Source: Nitrosomonas sp. (lineage in GTDB: Bacteria > Pseudomonadota > Gammaproteobacteria > Burkholderiales > Nitrosomonadaceae). From it: 37,128 nucleotides of DNA. The notes under the pieces were generated by a model. That model did no database searches, was not told the origin of the DNA, and saw only the letters and a list, made by a program, of their open reading frames with translations. The stretch covers positions 1 through 37,128 of the forward strand of contig BQJA01000028.1 in the NCBI GenBank assembly GCA_021604405.1, written 5' to 3'. Position numbers and translations under genes: made by a program. This document shows, piece by piece, positions 29,041-37,128 of the stretch (positions are counted from its first letter, which is position 1; each line of letters starts with the position of its first letter).

Positions 29041-29544
29041 ATGGTTCGCTATCGTTCAACACAACCAAAGAGTTCACCCTATATCAGTAAACAGGGCTAT
29101 AAGACACTGGCTGATGAGTTAAAAGAATCATGGATAACCCGTCGTGAAGTGACAGTGGCATTGTCGGCAGCGGCGGCAGAAGGCGATCGTTCGGAGAATG
29201 CTGAATACATCTACCGTAAGAAACAATTACGTGAAATTGATCGGCGAATTCGTTACCTGCAGAAGCGCCTCGATGAACTGGTTGTCGTGGATAAGCCGCC
29301 GACAAACCAGCAACAGGTATTTTTCGGTGCCTGGGTTGAACTCGAGGATGAAGAAGGCAATTGCGTGACTTATCGCATTGTCGGTCCTGACGAGTTCAAT
29401 GTTGAAAAGGGCTGGATCAGTATGGATGCGCCGGTGGCACGTGCCCTGATGAAGCGGAGTCTTGACGATGAAGTGAGTGTGCAACGGCCGGCCGGGCCTA
29501 TACGTTATGTTATTACGGGTATTCGTTATACCGAGGAGAATTGA
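29041..29544 (+). CDS. greB: Transcription elongation factor GreB
   Basis: A 167-residue factor that enters the RNA polymerase secondary channel and stimulates cleavage of backtracked RNA. The N-terminal coiled coil carries AAAAEGDRSENAEYIYRKKQLREIDRRI (about 44-71), whose acidic tip and YIYRKK pattern are typical of GreB and not GreA. The C-terminal FKBP-like domain has FGAWVELEDEEG and YRIVGPDEFN. Length is close to E. coli GreB (158). The ribosome binding site is weak (AAGAAA). Confidence 0.95.
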   Translation: MVRYRSTQPKSSPYISKQGYKTLADELKESWITRREVTVALSAAAAEGDRSENAEYIYRKKQLREIDRRIRYLQKRLDELVVVDKPPTNQQQVFFGAWVELEDEEGNCVTYRIVGPDEFNVEKGWISMDAPVARALMKRSLDDEVSVQRPAGPIRYVITGIRYTEEN

Positions 29545-29818
29545 GCCATATAAGCAGGGTTGGTCGGTTACAATGAAAGAAAGTTTCGTCATGTATTGTG
29601 GGTTGAATCGGCATGACGTGAATTTTTGAGCGCTTGTTCGTGTATTTGACAGCCAATCCGACTTTCATTACATTATGAAAAGATGAAAAAGGGTGTTTAT
29701 TATTCCTATACCCGGCCGCGAATTGTCAGAAAGCCCGCTTATAAATTAGTGGCGATCGCTATGATCATCCCGCACAATGAAGTAATACCGCCGATGGCAG
29801 CAGGAGAAACATCCTAAT

Positions 29819-32800
29819 TTGATTTCGTTTCGTATGAAAGCGCCCAACACAACCCAGCGAGACCTGCGTCTCCACCCGATAAGCGCGTCGTCCCGTAATC
29901 CTCGATTTAAACGCGGGTTAAAAATTTCTGCCTGGGCTGTTGTTAGCCTGTTCCTAATGTTGATGACATTCTCTGCATGGCTAGGGACAACTGACCTCGG
30001 TATTTTTAAGCCTCGCATCGAGAGTTGGGTCAGCCAGATGACGGGCCGGCAATTTGCTATTGGCGGCAATCTCAGCATTAATCTTGGTGGCCAAAGCGTA
30101 TTGATTGCGGAGGATATTCGTCTCCAAAATGCGGCATGGGCCGCCGAACCGGAGATGCTCACGATCGATCGGCTGGAGGTCCGAATCGATTTGGGTTCAC
30201 TCGTTCGGGGCCGGCTTATCGTTGACTTGGTCGATATGCAAGGAGCACAGGTATTCCTTACTCGTCCACAGGACGGGGTGCCCAATTGGCTCCTCGGCGG
30301 CGCAGACGGAACCGAACCGAAGGGAACGGACGACGGCGGGCCGGCATTCGGACTGCTCGTTAAGGAAATTGACGTCCAGGACATGCATCTCATTTTCGAG
30401 ACACCTGAGCGCGCCGGGCCGATCGATGTTCGAGTATTTCGGTTCGAGCAACAGCACCGCGCAGATGAACGCGTCGAGATTGCATTGGACGGCAGCATCA
30501 ACGCCAGTGATATCCGGTTTGAAGCTGAGATTGGCACCTGGCAAGCGCTGTTGGACGGCGAAAACATTCAGTTCACGATTGATGGAATACTCGATGGCTT
30601 CTCAATCAAGGGCAACGGCTTTATCGATAGCCTTACTGAGCCGCGGCGTCCGACCATCGCGTTTTCTGCGCATGGTCCCGATATCAACCAACTGCTGAGC
30701 ATATTCAGCGTACCTGACCGCGGTGAAGGGGACATTAATTTATCCGGTTCACTGGTTGCGCAGGACGGCGAACCATTGGTTCTAAGTGTTAACGGTAATT
30801 TGGGTCAGAACAAAATTAAATCGAGCGGCATTTTTTCAGACCTGCACGATTTCGAGAAGATTGATTTCAATCTGTACGCTTCCGGTCCGGCACTCGGTCG
30901 TGTCCTCAGACTGGTCGGGATCAACAAGGTACATGAAAAAACACCGTATATGATCAAAATAGACGCGCAACGGGATGGGTCGATGGTCGTCGTCGAACAG
31001 GCGCAAATGGTCTTTGCGGACACTCGGCTCGATTTGTCCGGACAAATGCCGAATTTCCCCGGTATCGATGACAGCAACCTTGATCTTAAAATCAGTGGCC
31101 AGCGTTTCGAGCGCTTCCGTGATATTTTACAATTGCCTGGCGCAGCCACCGGACCATTTCGCCTCAAAGCAAAGTTAGTGACACCGCCGGATCGAATTGA
31201 ACTGATCCGCCTCGATGTGACGACGTCACTGGGGAAATTGGTGGCGCAGGGCCGTGTGGGTGATGCACCGAATTACTTCGGCACGGAACTCGACTTCAGC
31301 TTGAATGCTTCTAGCCTTGCCAGTCTTGCAGGCGCATACGGTCTGCCCGATTTACCTGACCTTCCGGTTGCTGTCAGAGGTGCTGCATCGCTGACGCCTG
31401 ATGGAATTCGTATCCGCGGACCAATGGTTGCACGGGCCGGCGAATTACAGGTGCAACTGGACGGTTTGTTGACGCTTGTGAGCGGTCTTGTCGGAAGTGA
31501 TATTGGTTTTAAGTTTGGCGGTCCCAACCTCGCAAAATTGGTCGGCGCATTCGTTTCCGATGCGCCAGCGCCGGACATTCCCTATATCCTCGGCGGCGGA
31601 CTGCGTGTTGGCAAAGAAAGGGACTTTGTCTTCCGGGATGTTAAAGGCAGGATTGGCAAATCGTCGGTCCAGGTCGCGGGTTCGCTTAAACCGGCAGCGG
31701 GTTTGGTTGGCACGCGACTCGACTTCAAGGCTGCGGGTCCGGCTTTTGAGGAGCTGATTAATTCTTTTGAAGGTATCACCATCTACCCCGGTCCCTATTC
31801 GCTTGCCGGCGGTATCCGAGTCGACCGAAATGTCATAGAATTTTCAAATGTAGCGCTCAACCGTAATCGTGGCAAAGTGAACCTGTCTCTCGCCCTTGGC
31901 TTGCCTGTCTCTCGACAGTGGGCGGATTTTAATTTGCGTGCCGAGGGGCATGACGTCCGGGCGCTGCTCGGCGGTATTTCGCTTTTCGAGGTTGATGCAG
32001 CACCCTTTATCTTACGAGGACGGGGACGGTTGCGAAAACAGTTGGTTGAATTAGATCAATTTGATGTCGGTATCGGCGATGCATCGCTGAATGCCAGCGG
32101 CGATCTGAATTTGTCGGGGAATGGTAAATCCACCCGATTTCATTTTGCTGCCAGCGTTCCAAACCTCGGCGGCATAGGCCGGGTGAATGGGCGGCGATTG
32201 ACAAATCAGCGCTTTACCATTGAGGGTGATGCGGTCAGTGGTAGTGGTCTGCTTTCCATCGATCACTTACAAGCGCGTCTCGGCGAAAGCGACATTCGCG
32301 GGAATGTACAATACCGGATTTCCGATACTCCGGAATTGTTGGTCGACATTTATGCCGACTCCATTTTTTACAAACCCATCTTTGAACCAAAGGCGGAAAA
32401 AAAAGAACCGACATTCGCGGATGGCAGATTGATTCCGGATATCCCGCTTCCAATTAACGCAATGAAGCAACTTAATGCCGACGTGCGTCTCAAGATTGGT
32501 GAATTGAAGTACGAAACCTCACATTTTCAGAATCTTGCCGTTGAGGGGCGTTTGCAGGGCGGTACCTTGGCATTGACAAAATTCGGGATTGATGGCGATT
32601 CCGGTCACTTGGACGCGCGGGCGACAATATTGCCGGACCAGGACGCCGGCGGTGGAGCGGTGAACATAGAACTTGTAGCCCGTGACTTTGTGCTCGGCCC
32701 GATAGTCGCCAATCACGACCAGTTGTTGAAGGGTGACATTGATCTCAGTCTACACGCGACGGGAACGGACCTTCGTTCACTCGCTGCTACAGTAGATGGT

Positions 32801-33349
32801 GTTTTATTTATCAATACGCGTGGTGGGCGCGCAGGAAAAAATCGTATACTGACGGCGATTTACGGAGGCGCACTTGAAGAATTAATCAGTGCTGTCATTC
32901 CGTTCTACGAAGCGGAATCGTTTACCCAGCTGAAGTGTTCCGTCGTTCCGCTTAATTTGAAGAATGGCCAGCTAACCAGTGTTCCAAACGCTTTCTTTCT
33001 AACTGATAAGGTCAGTATTACCATCGTGCCGGAGGTCAATCTGGAGACCGAGGCGATAAACCTCAGTTTTCGTACAGTGCCAAGGAAAGGTCTGCTCATT
33101 AGCGCGGGGGAAATTTTCAATCCTCTCGTCAGTGTGGCCGGCACCCTGGCCGAGCCACGCCTTGCCGTCGACCAACAAGGCATGCTCGTGTCGGGCGGTG
33201 CGGCTGTTGCCACTGGCGGGTTGTCGATTTTAGCGCGTGCCGCGTGGGATCGGCTCAGCAAGTCGCGCGATCCCTGTGGCGACGTGGCCAAGCAAGCGAT
33301 TGCAAAATTGGGAGACCGTTTCCCCAGATTCTTGGAAATCGGCGAATAA
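29819..33349 (+). CDS. Large AsmA family protein
   Basis: A protein of up to 1176 residues, anchored by one N-terminal membrane helix (about 35-55, after a basic stretch) with the rest in the periplasm. The start of the mature part, GIFKPRIESWVSQMTGRQFAIGGNLSINLG, is the AsmA N-terminal pattern, and the C-terminal part (DIDLSLHATGTDLRSLAATVDG) is the AsmA C-terminal region. AsmA-like proteins are beta-rich bridges linked to lipid transport and outer membrane homeostasis. Nearly twice the length of E. coli AsmA. The start is a TTG at 29819, 12 bases after AGGAG, or the ATG at 29834; neither is ideal. The gene looks richer in G+C than its neighbours (62% and 50% in two 60-base samples). Confidence 0.9.
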   Translation: MISFRMKAPNTTQRDLRLHPISASSRNPRFKRGLKISAWAVVSLFLMLMTFSAWLGTTDLGIFKPRIESWVSQMTGRQFAIGGNLSINLGGQSVLIAEDIRLQNAAWAAEPEMLTIDRLEVRIDLGSLVRGRLIVDLVDMQGAQVFLTRPQDGVPNWLLGGADGTEPKGTDDGGPAFGLLVKEIDVQDMHLIFETPERAGPIDVRVFRFEQQHRADERVEIALDGSINASDIRFEAEIGTWQALLDGENIQFTIDGILDGFSIKGNGFIDSLTEPRRPTIAFSAHGPDINQLLSIFSVPDRGEGDINLSGSLVAQDGEPLVLSVNGNLGQNKIKSSGIFSDLHDFEKIDFNLYASGPALGRVLRLVGINKVHEKTPYMIKIDAQRDGSMVVVEQAQMVFADTRLDLSGQMPNFPGIDDSNLDLKISGQRFERFRDILQLPGAATGPFRLKAKLVTPPDRIELIRLDVTTSLGKLVAQGRVGDAPNYFGTELDFSLNASSLASLAGAYGLPDLPDLPVAVRGAASLTPDGIRIRGPMVARAGELQVQLDGLLTLVSGLVGSDIGFKFGGPNLAKLVGAFVSDAPAPDIPYILGGGLRVGKERDFVFRDVKGRIGKSSVQVAGSLKPAAGLVGTRLDFKAAGPAFEELINSFEGITIYPGPYSLAGGIRVDRNVIEFSNVALNRNRGKVNLSLALGLPVSRQWADFNLRAEGHDVRALLGGISLFEVDAAPFILRGRGRLRKQLVELDQFDVGIGDASLNASGDLNLSGNGKSTRFHFAASVPNLGGIGRVNGRRLTNQRFTIEGDAVSGSGLLSIDHLQARLGESDIRGNVQYRISDTPELLVDIYADSIFYKPIFEPKAEKKEPTFADGRLIPDIPLPINAMKQLNADVRLKIGELKYETSHFQNLAVEGRLQGGTLALTKFGIDGDSGHLDARATILPDQDAGGGAVNIELVARDFVLGPIVANHDQLLKGDIDLSLHATGTDLRSLAATVDGVLFINTRGGRAGKNRILTAIYGGALEELISAVIPFYEAESFTQLKCSVVPLNLKNGQLTSVPNAFFLTDKVSITIVPEVNLETEAINLSFRTVPRKGLLISAGEIFNPLVSVAGTLAEPRLAVDQQGMLVSGGAAVATGGLSILARAAWDRLSKSRDPCGDVAKQAIAKLGDRFPRFLEIGE

Positions 33350-33435
33350 GATCAGATCATTCCTCTTGTGCTTTTTCCAGGAGGCGAAAGAATAATTTAA
33401 ATTTTGTCTTTTTTGCTGAGTGCGCTGGCGGCTCG

Positions 33436-33533
33436 CATTGATTGATTTGGCCTGGCATTCGATCAATGTGCAGTACTATTTTTGGTTTGGCGGCACCGCG
33501 GGCCCTCTCTCTGCGCGCGGCGCGTGCCAAACC
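33436..33533. repeat. Two inverted repeats downstream of the AsmA gene
   Basis: CATTGAT (33436-33442) pairs with ATCAATG (33472-33478), and GGTTTGGC (33484-33491) pairs with GCCAAACC (33526-33533), enclosing a very G+C-rich stretch (CGCGGGCCC and GCGCGCGGCGCG). Convergent intergenic position suggests a transcription stop or mRNA-protecting structure, but no T tract follows on either strand. Confidence 0.45.
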
Positions 33534-33611
33534 TTACCTGAGCGACTAGCTGCGCGTATCCCGCTTTAAGCATACATAAAGCCATATTCTCCCCGCGCAG
33601 AGACACCCCTT

Positions 33612-33998
33612 TTATAAATATGGATAGAGCCATATAAAGATTATTGAAAAAACTGTTAACAGGGAAATCAAGAGCTCATTACAAATCAACCTGTAAGGTC
33701 TGACGGTATAAGCTTCCGCGAGCGTCATATTGGTTTTTTTTGCCACCTCCATTTCTAGAAATCTTATACGGCGATAAATTGGAATGTTTACAAACCAACG
33801 AAAGCATTCAAGTACTGACAAGATACAGGTTAGACTTATTTGTATAAAAAGTTCCTGTGTTATAAGTATATGTATTCGTTCAGAAGAAAATAACCAGCCG
33901 AGTGAGACCAAATGTATGCTGAGAAATATCCAAACATTTTGAATATACTGTTTTGTTGAAAATTTTAGCGCGTATAACTTTCCCCTTTCTAAATCCAT
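33612..33998 (-). CDS. Small integral membrane protein of unknown function
   Basis: A 128-residue protein with an AAGGAG ribosome binding site nine bases before the ATG, which supports it as a real gene. Three membrane segments are visible: VWIFLSIHLVSLGWLF (about 22-37), ILITQELFIQISLTCILSVL (44-63) and LLISLLTVFSIIFIWLY (about 109-125). Between them lies a charged loop, YRRIRFLEMEVAKKTNMTLA. The overall pattern is like small DUF-type membrane proteins, but no family is recognised. Convergent with the AsmA gene. Confidence 0.65.
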   Translation of the reverse strand: MDLERGKLYALKFSTKQYIQNVWIFLSIHLVSLGWLFSSERIHILITQELFIQISLTCILSVLECFRWFVNIPIYRRIRFLEMEVAKKTNMTLAEAYTVRPYRLICNELLISLLTVFSIIFIWLYPYL

Positions 33999-34349
33999 GA
34001 AGGTTGCTCCTTTGTCTGTTGTTCGACGACGCTCATTATTTCATTATGGACCTAGGTTAAGAAATGAGACAGATTTCTTTTCGAGGCGCGTGGAATTAAA
34101 AACCTAATGACGAAAAGAATATCAGCACCTGGTTTTGGTTAGTACGGTCAAAACACCTTCGTCAAGGTTTTGATGACCAAACGCTGGATGAGGTGTAATA
34201 TCATATCTGAACATTTCATTAGATTCTCCAGTGCAGGGAATCACGCTAAAGTGAAAGACATGCAATCACTGCATGACTCTTTCCGCTTACTGAACACTAG
34301 GTAATGGTATGAATTATAAATAAAAACCTGCTCAATCAAGGAGGTTTCG
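33999..34349. other. Divergent intergenic region with hairpins
   Basis: About 350 bases between the small membrane protein gene and the PRC-barrel gene. Contains a bulged ten-base-pair hairpin at 34148-34173 (TCAAAAC.CTT / AAGGTTTTGA) and a small palindromic hairpin CATGCA/TGCATG near 34258-34274. No gene and no strong promoter seen. Confidence 0.5.
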
Positions 34350-35078
34350 ATGCAACAGCCTCATAAATTAAGTCACTTAACCGGGTATCGTTTGCTGGCA
34401 CAAGATGGCGGGATAGGTAAACTAAGACAAATTTACTTCGATGATCAATATTGGATTGTGCGTTACTTCGTTGTTCATACAGGCCTTTGGTTAACTGGAA
34501 AGGATGTGTTGATCATGCCTTCTCTGATTTCCAATGTAGATGAAAAAAGCAATGGCCTTAGTGTTGAACTGAGTAGAGAAAAAATTCAGTACTGTCCACC
34601 GGTTGATGCGGCTTTGCCAATTTCCCGCCAATACGAACAAGATTTTTACCATTATTACGGTTTGAAGCCTTACTGGAATGAAAATCCACCATTTGGACGT
34701 CAACCTGTACCATCAGCTTCCAACGCGGATGACATGAAACCTGAAAATTCATATCTTCATAGTAGTGAGGATATTAAGGGTTATCATATTCATGCACTTG
34801 ATGGGGAAATTGGCCATGTTGAAGACATTATCCTGGAAGCGCCAGAATGGACGATACGCTATCTTGAAGTTGGCATCCGCAATCCGTTGTTCGGGAAAAA
34901 AGTACTGATTTCGCCAACTTGGTTTAACTCAGTCGACTGGACACGCGAGGCGGTTTTTGTTGATTTGACAAAAGAATCATTAGAATCGGCACCAGCATAT
35001 GACCCAGCAAAAGTTTTCAGCCGGAATTACCAGGTGACACTATATGAACACTATGGCAAAACATTCGATCATGATTAA
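34350..35078 (+). CDS. Double PRC-barrel domain protein
   Basis: A 242-residue soluble protein with two PRC-barrel repeats, about 6-90 and 130-215. The copies align: GYRLLAQDGGIGKLRQIYFD with GYHIHALDGEIGHVEDIILE, and WIVRYFVV with WTIRYLEV. PRC barrels occur in photosynthetic reaction-centre subunit H and in RimM; stand-alone double forms are widespread in environmental bacteria, often tied to stress, with no proven role. The perfect AAGGAGG six bases before the ATG indicates strong translation. Confidence 0.88.
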   Translation: MQQPHKLSHLTGYRLLAQDGGIGKLRQIYFDDQYWIVRYFVVHTGLWLTGKDVLIMPSLISNVDEKSNGLSVELSREKIQYCPPVDAALPISRQYEQDFYHYYGLKPYWNENPPFGRQPVPSASNADDMKPENSYLHSSEDIKGYHIHALDGEIGHVEDIILEAPEWTIRYLEVGIRNPLFGKKVLISPTWFNSVDWTREAVFVDLTKESLESAPAYDPAKVFSRNYQVTLYEHYGKTFDHD

Positions 35079-35103
35079 ATATAATATGGTGTAATAAATT
35101 GCA

Positions 35104-35292
35104 ATGCACAAGACAAACCAATTGGTAAATGGTCTGAAAACCAATGACATTCCAGTCTGTGATGGCAGTCTGAAATCGGTGGTTGCGGCAGATCAGTATT
35201 TGGAAAATGTGGTAACGACACTGGTGCATAGGTTCATGGGAAGAAAAACTTCATGTCCGGCTGGTCGTTCAGGTACTTGTTGTGGAACTTAA
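35104..35292 (+). CDS. Possible small protein, 62 residues
   Basis: Begins MHKTNQLVNGLKTNDIPVCD and ends in a Cys- and Gly-rich tail (SCPAGRSGTCCGT). It starts 25 bases after the PRC-barrel gene but has no ribosome binding site and matches no family known to me. Listed only because of its position. Confidence 0.25.
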   Translation: MHKTNQLVNGLKTNDIPVCDGSLKSVVAADQYLENVVTTLVHRFMGRKTSCPAGRSGTCCGT

Positions 35293-35303
35293 AAGCGCGT
35301 GAG

Positions 35304-36446
35304 CTAGTTCATTGCCGCAGGGCGTCCTCCGACCAGATAGGCGGCAGGGCCCAACCGATCAGCGGCACGCCAGAGCACCCAACTGCAAAGGTAAACTCCC
35401 GCAAGCAACAGTAAAAACTCGATCCATAAGGGCCATGATACCTGGGCAATTAGTGCGAGGCCCACGAGCGTAATTGGAAAATGCAAGACGTAAAGTGGAA
35501 AGACTGCGCGGTTGAGTTCAAACAACATGGGGTTCGATGTATTCAGAAATTTTGCGGCCAGGCCGAGTGCTGCAATGCACCATGTCCAGGCGGTGGCTGC
35601 TTCGATCACCGAGAAAATGGTTGCGTATTGTGGCTCCAAACCAAGCGGAACCCATCCGCCAGCTGCCAATGCCTTGCCTGTCGGGATGTCGTTTATGAGG
35701 GCGAGGGTCAGTAGCGTGAACTTGGCCATAAAGAGCGCAATCGCTGTAGTCAGCAGAACCCATGCGTTACGCGCGGTCCAGTTCAGTACGCTGCGATGAT
35801 GGGCGCCAATCATATAGCCGCCAGCAAAGATAATAAGATAGTATGCAAATTGATACCCATCGCCGGCAAGTGCCGCCTCGTAAGGTTTTACGGCGGCAAC
35901 TGCCAGTGCCGAAGCGCCGATAAGACTTGTGATGAGCACGGCAGGCGCAATGTTCAGATTTTCCAGACGTGTACGCAGCGCAAAGAGCGGCCAACACAAC
36001 AGTGTGTAAAACATGAGATTGAAGAGAAACCAGAGATGTTGTACCTGACGGGGTACGGGATTGATCAGCCAATCCAGCCAAAATAAAGAAAAGCGGCGCG
36101 GGTCGTCTGTCATTACGGCAATTGCATAACCGCCAAACACGTTAAGGATGAAAAAGCCGAAGATCGCTGGAATCATCAGCCGTCCGATACGCCCTGCCAT
36201 GAACTGCAGTCCGATTCCGCGACGTGTCAGGAAGTATGTCCCAATCCCTGAAATCAGAAAAAGCGACGGCAGGCGCCAGCTATGACTCCAATATATGAAC
36301 AATGACATTCCGCTGCCCGCCAACTGGTTGTTGACAAAGTGGTATATGTCGACGCCCCAGTCCACAAAGCCAACTGCAACGTGATGCGGCACGAGCAGTG
36401 CAAACAGCAAAACACGCAACCAGTCCAGATCATGACGGCGCTCCAT
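35304..36446 (-). CDS. Membrane acyltransferase (acyltransferase 3 / OpgC-like)
   Basis: A 380-residue integral membrane protein of the Acyl_transf_3 family, which moves acyl groups (often acetyl or succinyl) onto periplasmic or surface glycans. It opens with MERRHDLDWLRVLLFALLVPHHVAVGF, where the conserved early Arg, Asp and His of the family can be seen, and has about ten membrane segments. The ATG at 36446 follows AGGAGG by four bases, better than the upstream in-frame TTG. G+C looks higher than in the core genes. Acceptor unknown, with no glycan genes nearby. Confidence 0.88.
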   Translation of the reverse strand: MERRHDLDWLRVLLFALLVPHHVAVGFVDWGVDIYHFVNNQLAGSGMSLFIYWSHSWRLPSLFLISGIGTYFLTRRGIGLQFMAGRIGRLMIPAIFGFFILNVFGGYAIAVMTDDPRRFSLFWLDWLINPVPRQVQHLWFLFNLMFYTLLCWPLFALRTRLENLNIAPAVLITSLIGASALAVAAVKPYEAALAGDGYQFAYYLIIFAGGYMIGAHHRSVLNWTARNAWVLLTTAIALFMAKFTLLTLALINDIPTGKALAAGGWVPLGLEPQYATIFSVIEAATAWTWCIAALGLAAKFLNTSNPMLFELNRAVFPLYVLHFPITLVGLALIAQVSWPLWIEFLLLLAGVYLCSWVLWRAADRLGPAAYLVGGRPAAMN

Positions 36447-36488
36447 CAAGCCTCCTAGTCGCAAGGTATTTTACTCAGGCAATCGAAT

Positions 36489-36515
36489 TTGACGACGGTT
36501 AAATTTTTTTATACT
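36489..36515 (+). promoter_or_regulatory. Candidate promoter for an untranslated RNA
   Basis: TTGACG at 36489-36494 and TATACT at 36510-36515 with a 15-base spacer (16 if TTTGAC is taken as the -35). Both hexamers are good; the spacer is slightly short. It points rightwards into DNA without a plus-strand gene. Confidence 0.45.
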
Positions 36516-36521
36516 GGGAAA

Positions 36522-36668
36522 TCATACCTTGCATGAAATCCGCGAAAAATCAAATAATATAACGAATAAGAAGAATTAATGCCATTTTACCTGTGGTGAA
36601 TGTACTTCGGAACGGGTTGCTCGTCAACCAGGGAACACGAATCCTTGATGGTTCCCTGGTTTTTCTTC
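36522..36668 (+). ncRNA. Candidate small RNA between the acyltransferase and HU genes
   Basis: A stretch of about 147 bases bounded by the promoter above and by a strong intrinsic terminator. It has no open frame longer than about 25 codons with a start signal. The neighbouring genes are both on the minus strand, so the terminator serves neither of them. No known RNA family is recognised. Inference only, from signals at both ends. Confidence 0.4.
36626..36668 (+). terminator. Strong rightward intrinsic terminator
   Basis: Perfect 11-base-pair stem AACCAGGGAAC/GTTCCCTGGTT at 36626-36636 and 36651-36661 with a 14-base loop, followed by TTTTCTTC. The minus strand has no T tract, so the direction is clear. 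Confidence 0.85.
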
Positions 36669-36686
36669 AAACTTGCTTAACGTTAT

Positions 36687-37022
36687 CTACTTCTTTTTTC
36701 CGGCTTGTTTTGGTTTGCTTGCTTTAGATGATGCTCGCACTGGTTTCACGGTCGCTGCAGAATCAGCGAGGATTTTCCCTGGTTTAAACCTGACGACTTT
36801 TTTGGCAGGAATTGTCATGGACTCACCTGTTGCTGGATTGCGGCCCGCACGGCCTGCGCGCTCTGTAATTGAAAAAGTTCCAAATCCCACTAACTGAACA
36901 TTGTTGCCGCCAGTCAATGTTTTTTGAATAACTTCAAGTAATCCGTCCAGCATGGTGGCTGTTTGAGCCTTGGTGGTATTAGAGCGTACAGCAACAGCTT
37001 CAATCAGTTCAGCTTTGTTCAT
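36687..37022 (-). CDS. HU/IHF family DNA-binding protein with basic C-terminal tail
   Basis: A 111-residue nucleoid protein. Residues 1-90 form the HU fold: MNKAELIEAVAVRSN, GFGTFSITERAGRAGRNPATG (the beta-arm with the conserved RNPATG at the DNA-bending tip) and VVRFKPGKIL. Residues 91-111 are an extra Lys/Ala/Ser/Pro-rich tail ending in KKK, resembling the histone-H1-like tails of some HU proteins. AGGAG is eight bases before the ATG. The gene has its own upstream region at 37023-37128, which is very AT-rich, but no clear promoter was picked out. Confidence 0.93.
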   Translation of the reverse strand: MNKAELIEAVAVRSNTTKAQTATMLDGLLEVIQKTLTGGNNVQLVGFGTFSITERAGRAGRNPATGESMTIPAKKVVRFKPGKILADSAATVKPVRASSKASKPKQAGKKK

Positions 37023-37128
37023 AGAAAATACTCCTGTTAGTAGTTTCAGAAATGATTGATAATTAGGCAGGATATAATATGCAAAATCAACAACTTTTTG
37101 TGATTTTTCAATCTTTTTGCCGACAAGC

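Noticed and set aside
29746..30567. 273-codon minus-strand frame over the start of the AsmA gene
   Set aside because: Ser/Arg/Pro-rich shadow of a G+C-rich gene; the AsmA frame gives a recognisable family.
33464..33590. 40-codon minus-strand frame MALCMLKAGYAQ... across the G+C-rich hairpin
   Set aside because: Ribosome binding site only three bases from the ATG, Arg-rich translation typical of G+C-rich noncoding DNA.

Overview
The window looks like chromosomal DNA of an ammonia-oxidising betaproteobacterium of the Nitrosomonas type. The strongest pointers are a small His-rich exported protein that matches the N. europaea SmbP family, an atpIBEFHAGDC operon of betaproteobacterial type, a tandem pilT-pilU pair and the rsmD-coaD-ferredoxin order. 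Genus assignment is inference from protein recognition, not from a database search. No tRNA, rRNA, CRISPR array, insertion sequence or phage gene was recognised.

Layout. Positions 1-1669 (minus strand) hold the first codons of a YjbQ-type gene, an iron-type alcohol dehydrogenase and a translationally coupled ABM-domain monooxygenase. A good sigma70-type promoter at 2101-2129 precedes the complete F1Fo ATP synthase operon (2178-9079), which ends at a bidirectional terminator. On the minus strand, 9386-14518 holds pilU, pilT, a 2[4Fe-4S] ferredoxin, coaD, rsmD and an M16 peptidase-like protein that lacks the zinc motif. On the plus strand, gdhA (with its own promoter and terminator), slt and cca follow. 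A CBS-domain site-2 protease and a four-PAS GGDEF-EAL protein are on the minus strand up to 23993.

From about 24 kb the window becomes sparser and more accessory: ychJ, a surface-adhesin-E-like exported protein, about 1 kb of AT-rich DNA without a convincing gene, then a cluster of very small genes around smbP (26339-27416) and a two-domain VOC protein. A 700-base gap leads to greB. A 1176-residue AsmA-like protein, a small membrane protein, a double PRC-barrel protein, a membrane acyltransferase and an HU-like protein with a basic tail fill the rest. The AsmA and acyltransferase genes look richer in G+C than the housekeeping genes by eye.

How the parts fit: the ATP synthase uses the proton motive force produced by ammonia oxidation; GdhA assimilates ammonium; PilT/PilU retract type IV pili; the GGDEF-EAL protein probably links sensory input to c-di-GMP; SmbP and the AsmA-like protein act in the envelope. 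The observations most worth a second look are a promoter-plus-terminator unit at 36489-36668 that contains no gene and may encode a small RNA, and the small genes around smbP, including a possible leader peptide whose stop codon overlaps the smbP start. No clearly new multi-gene system was found.
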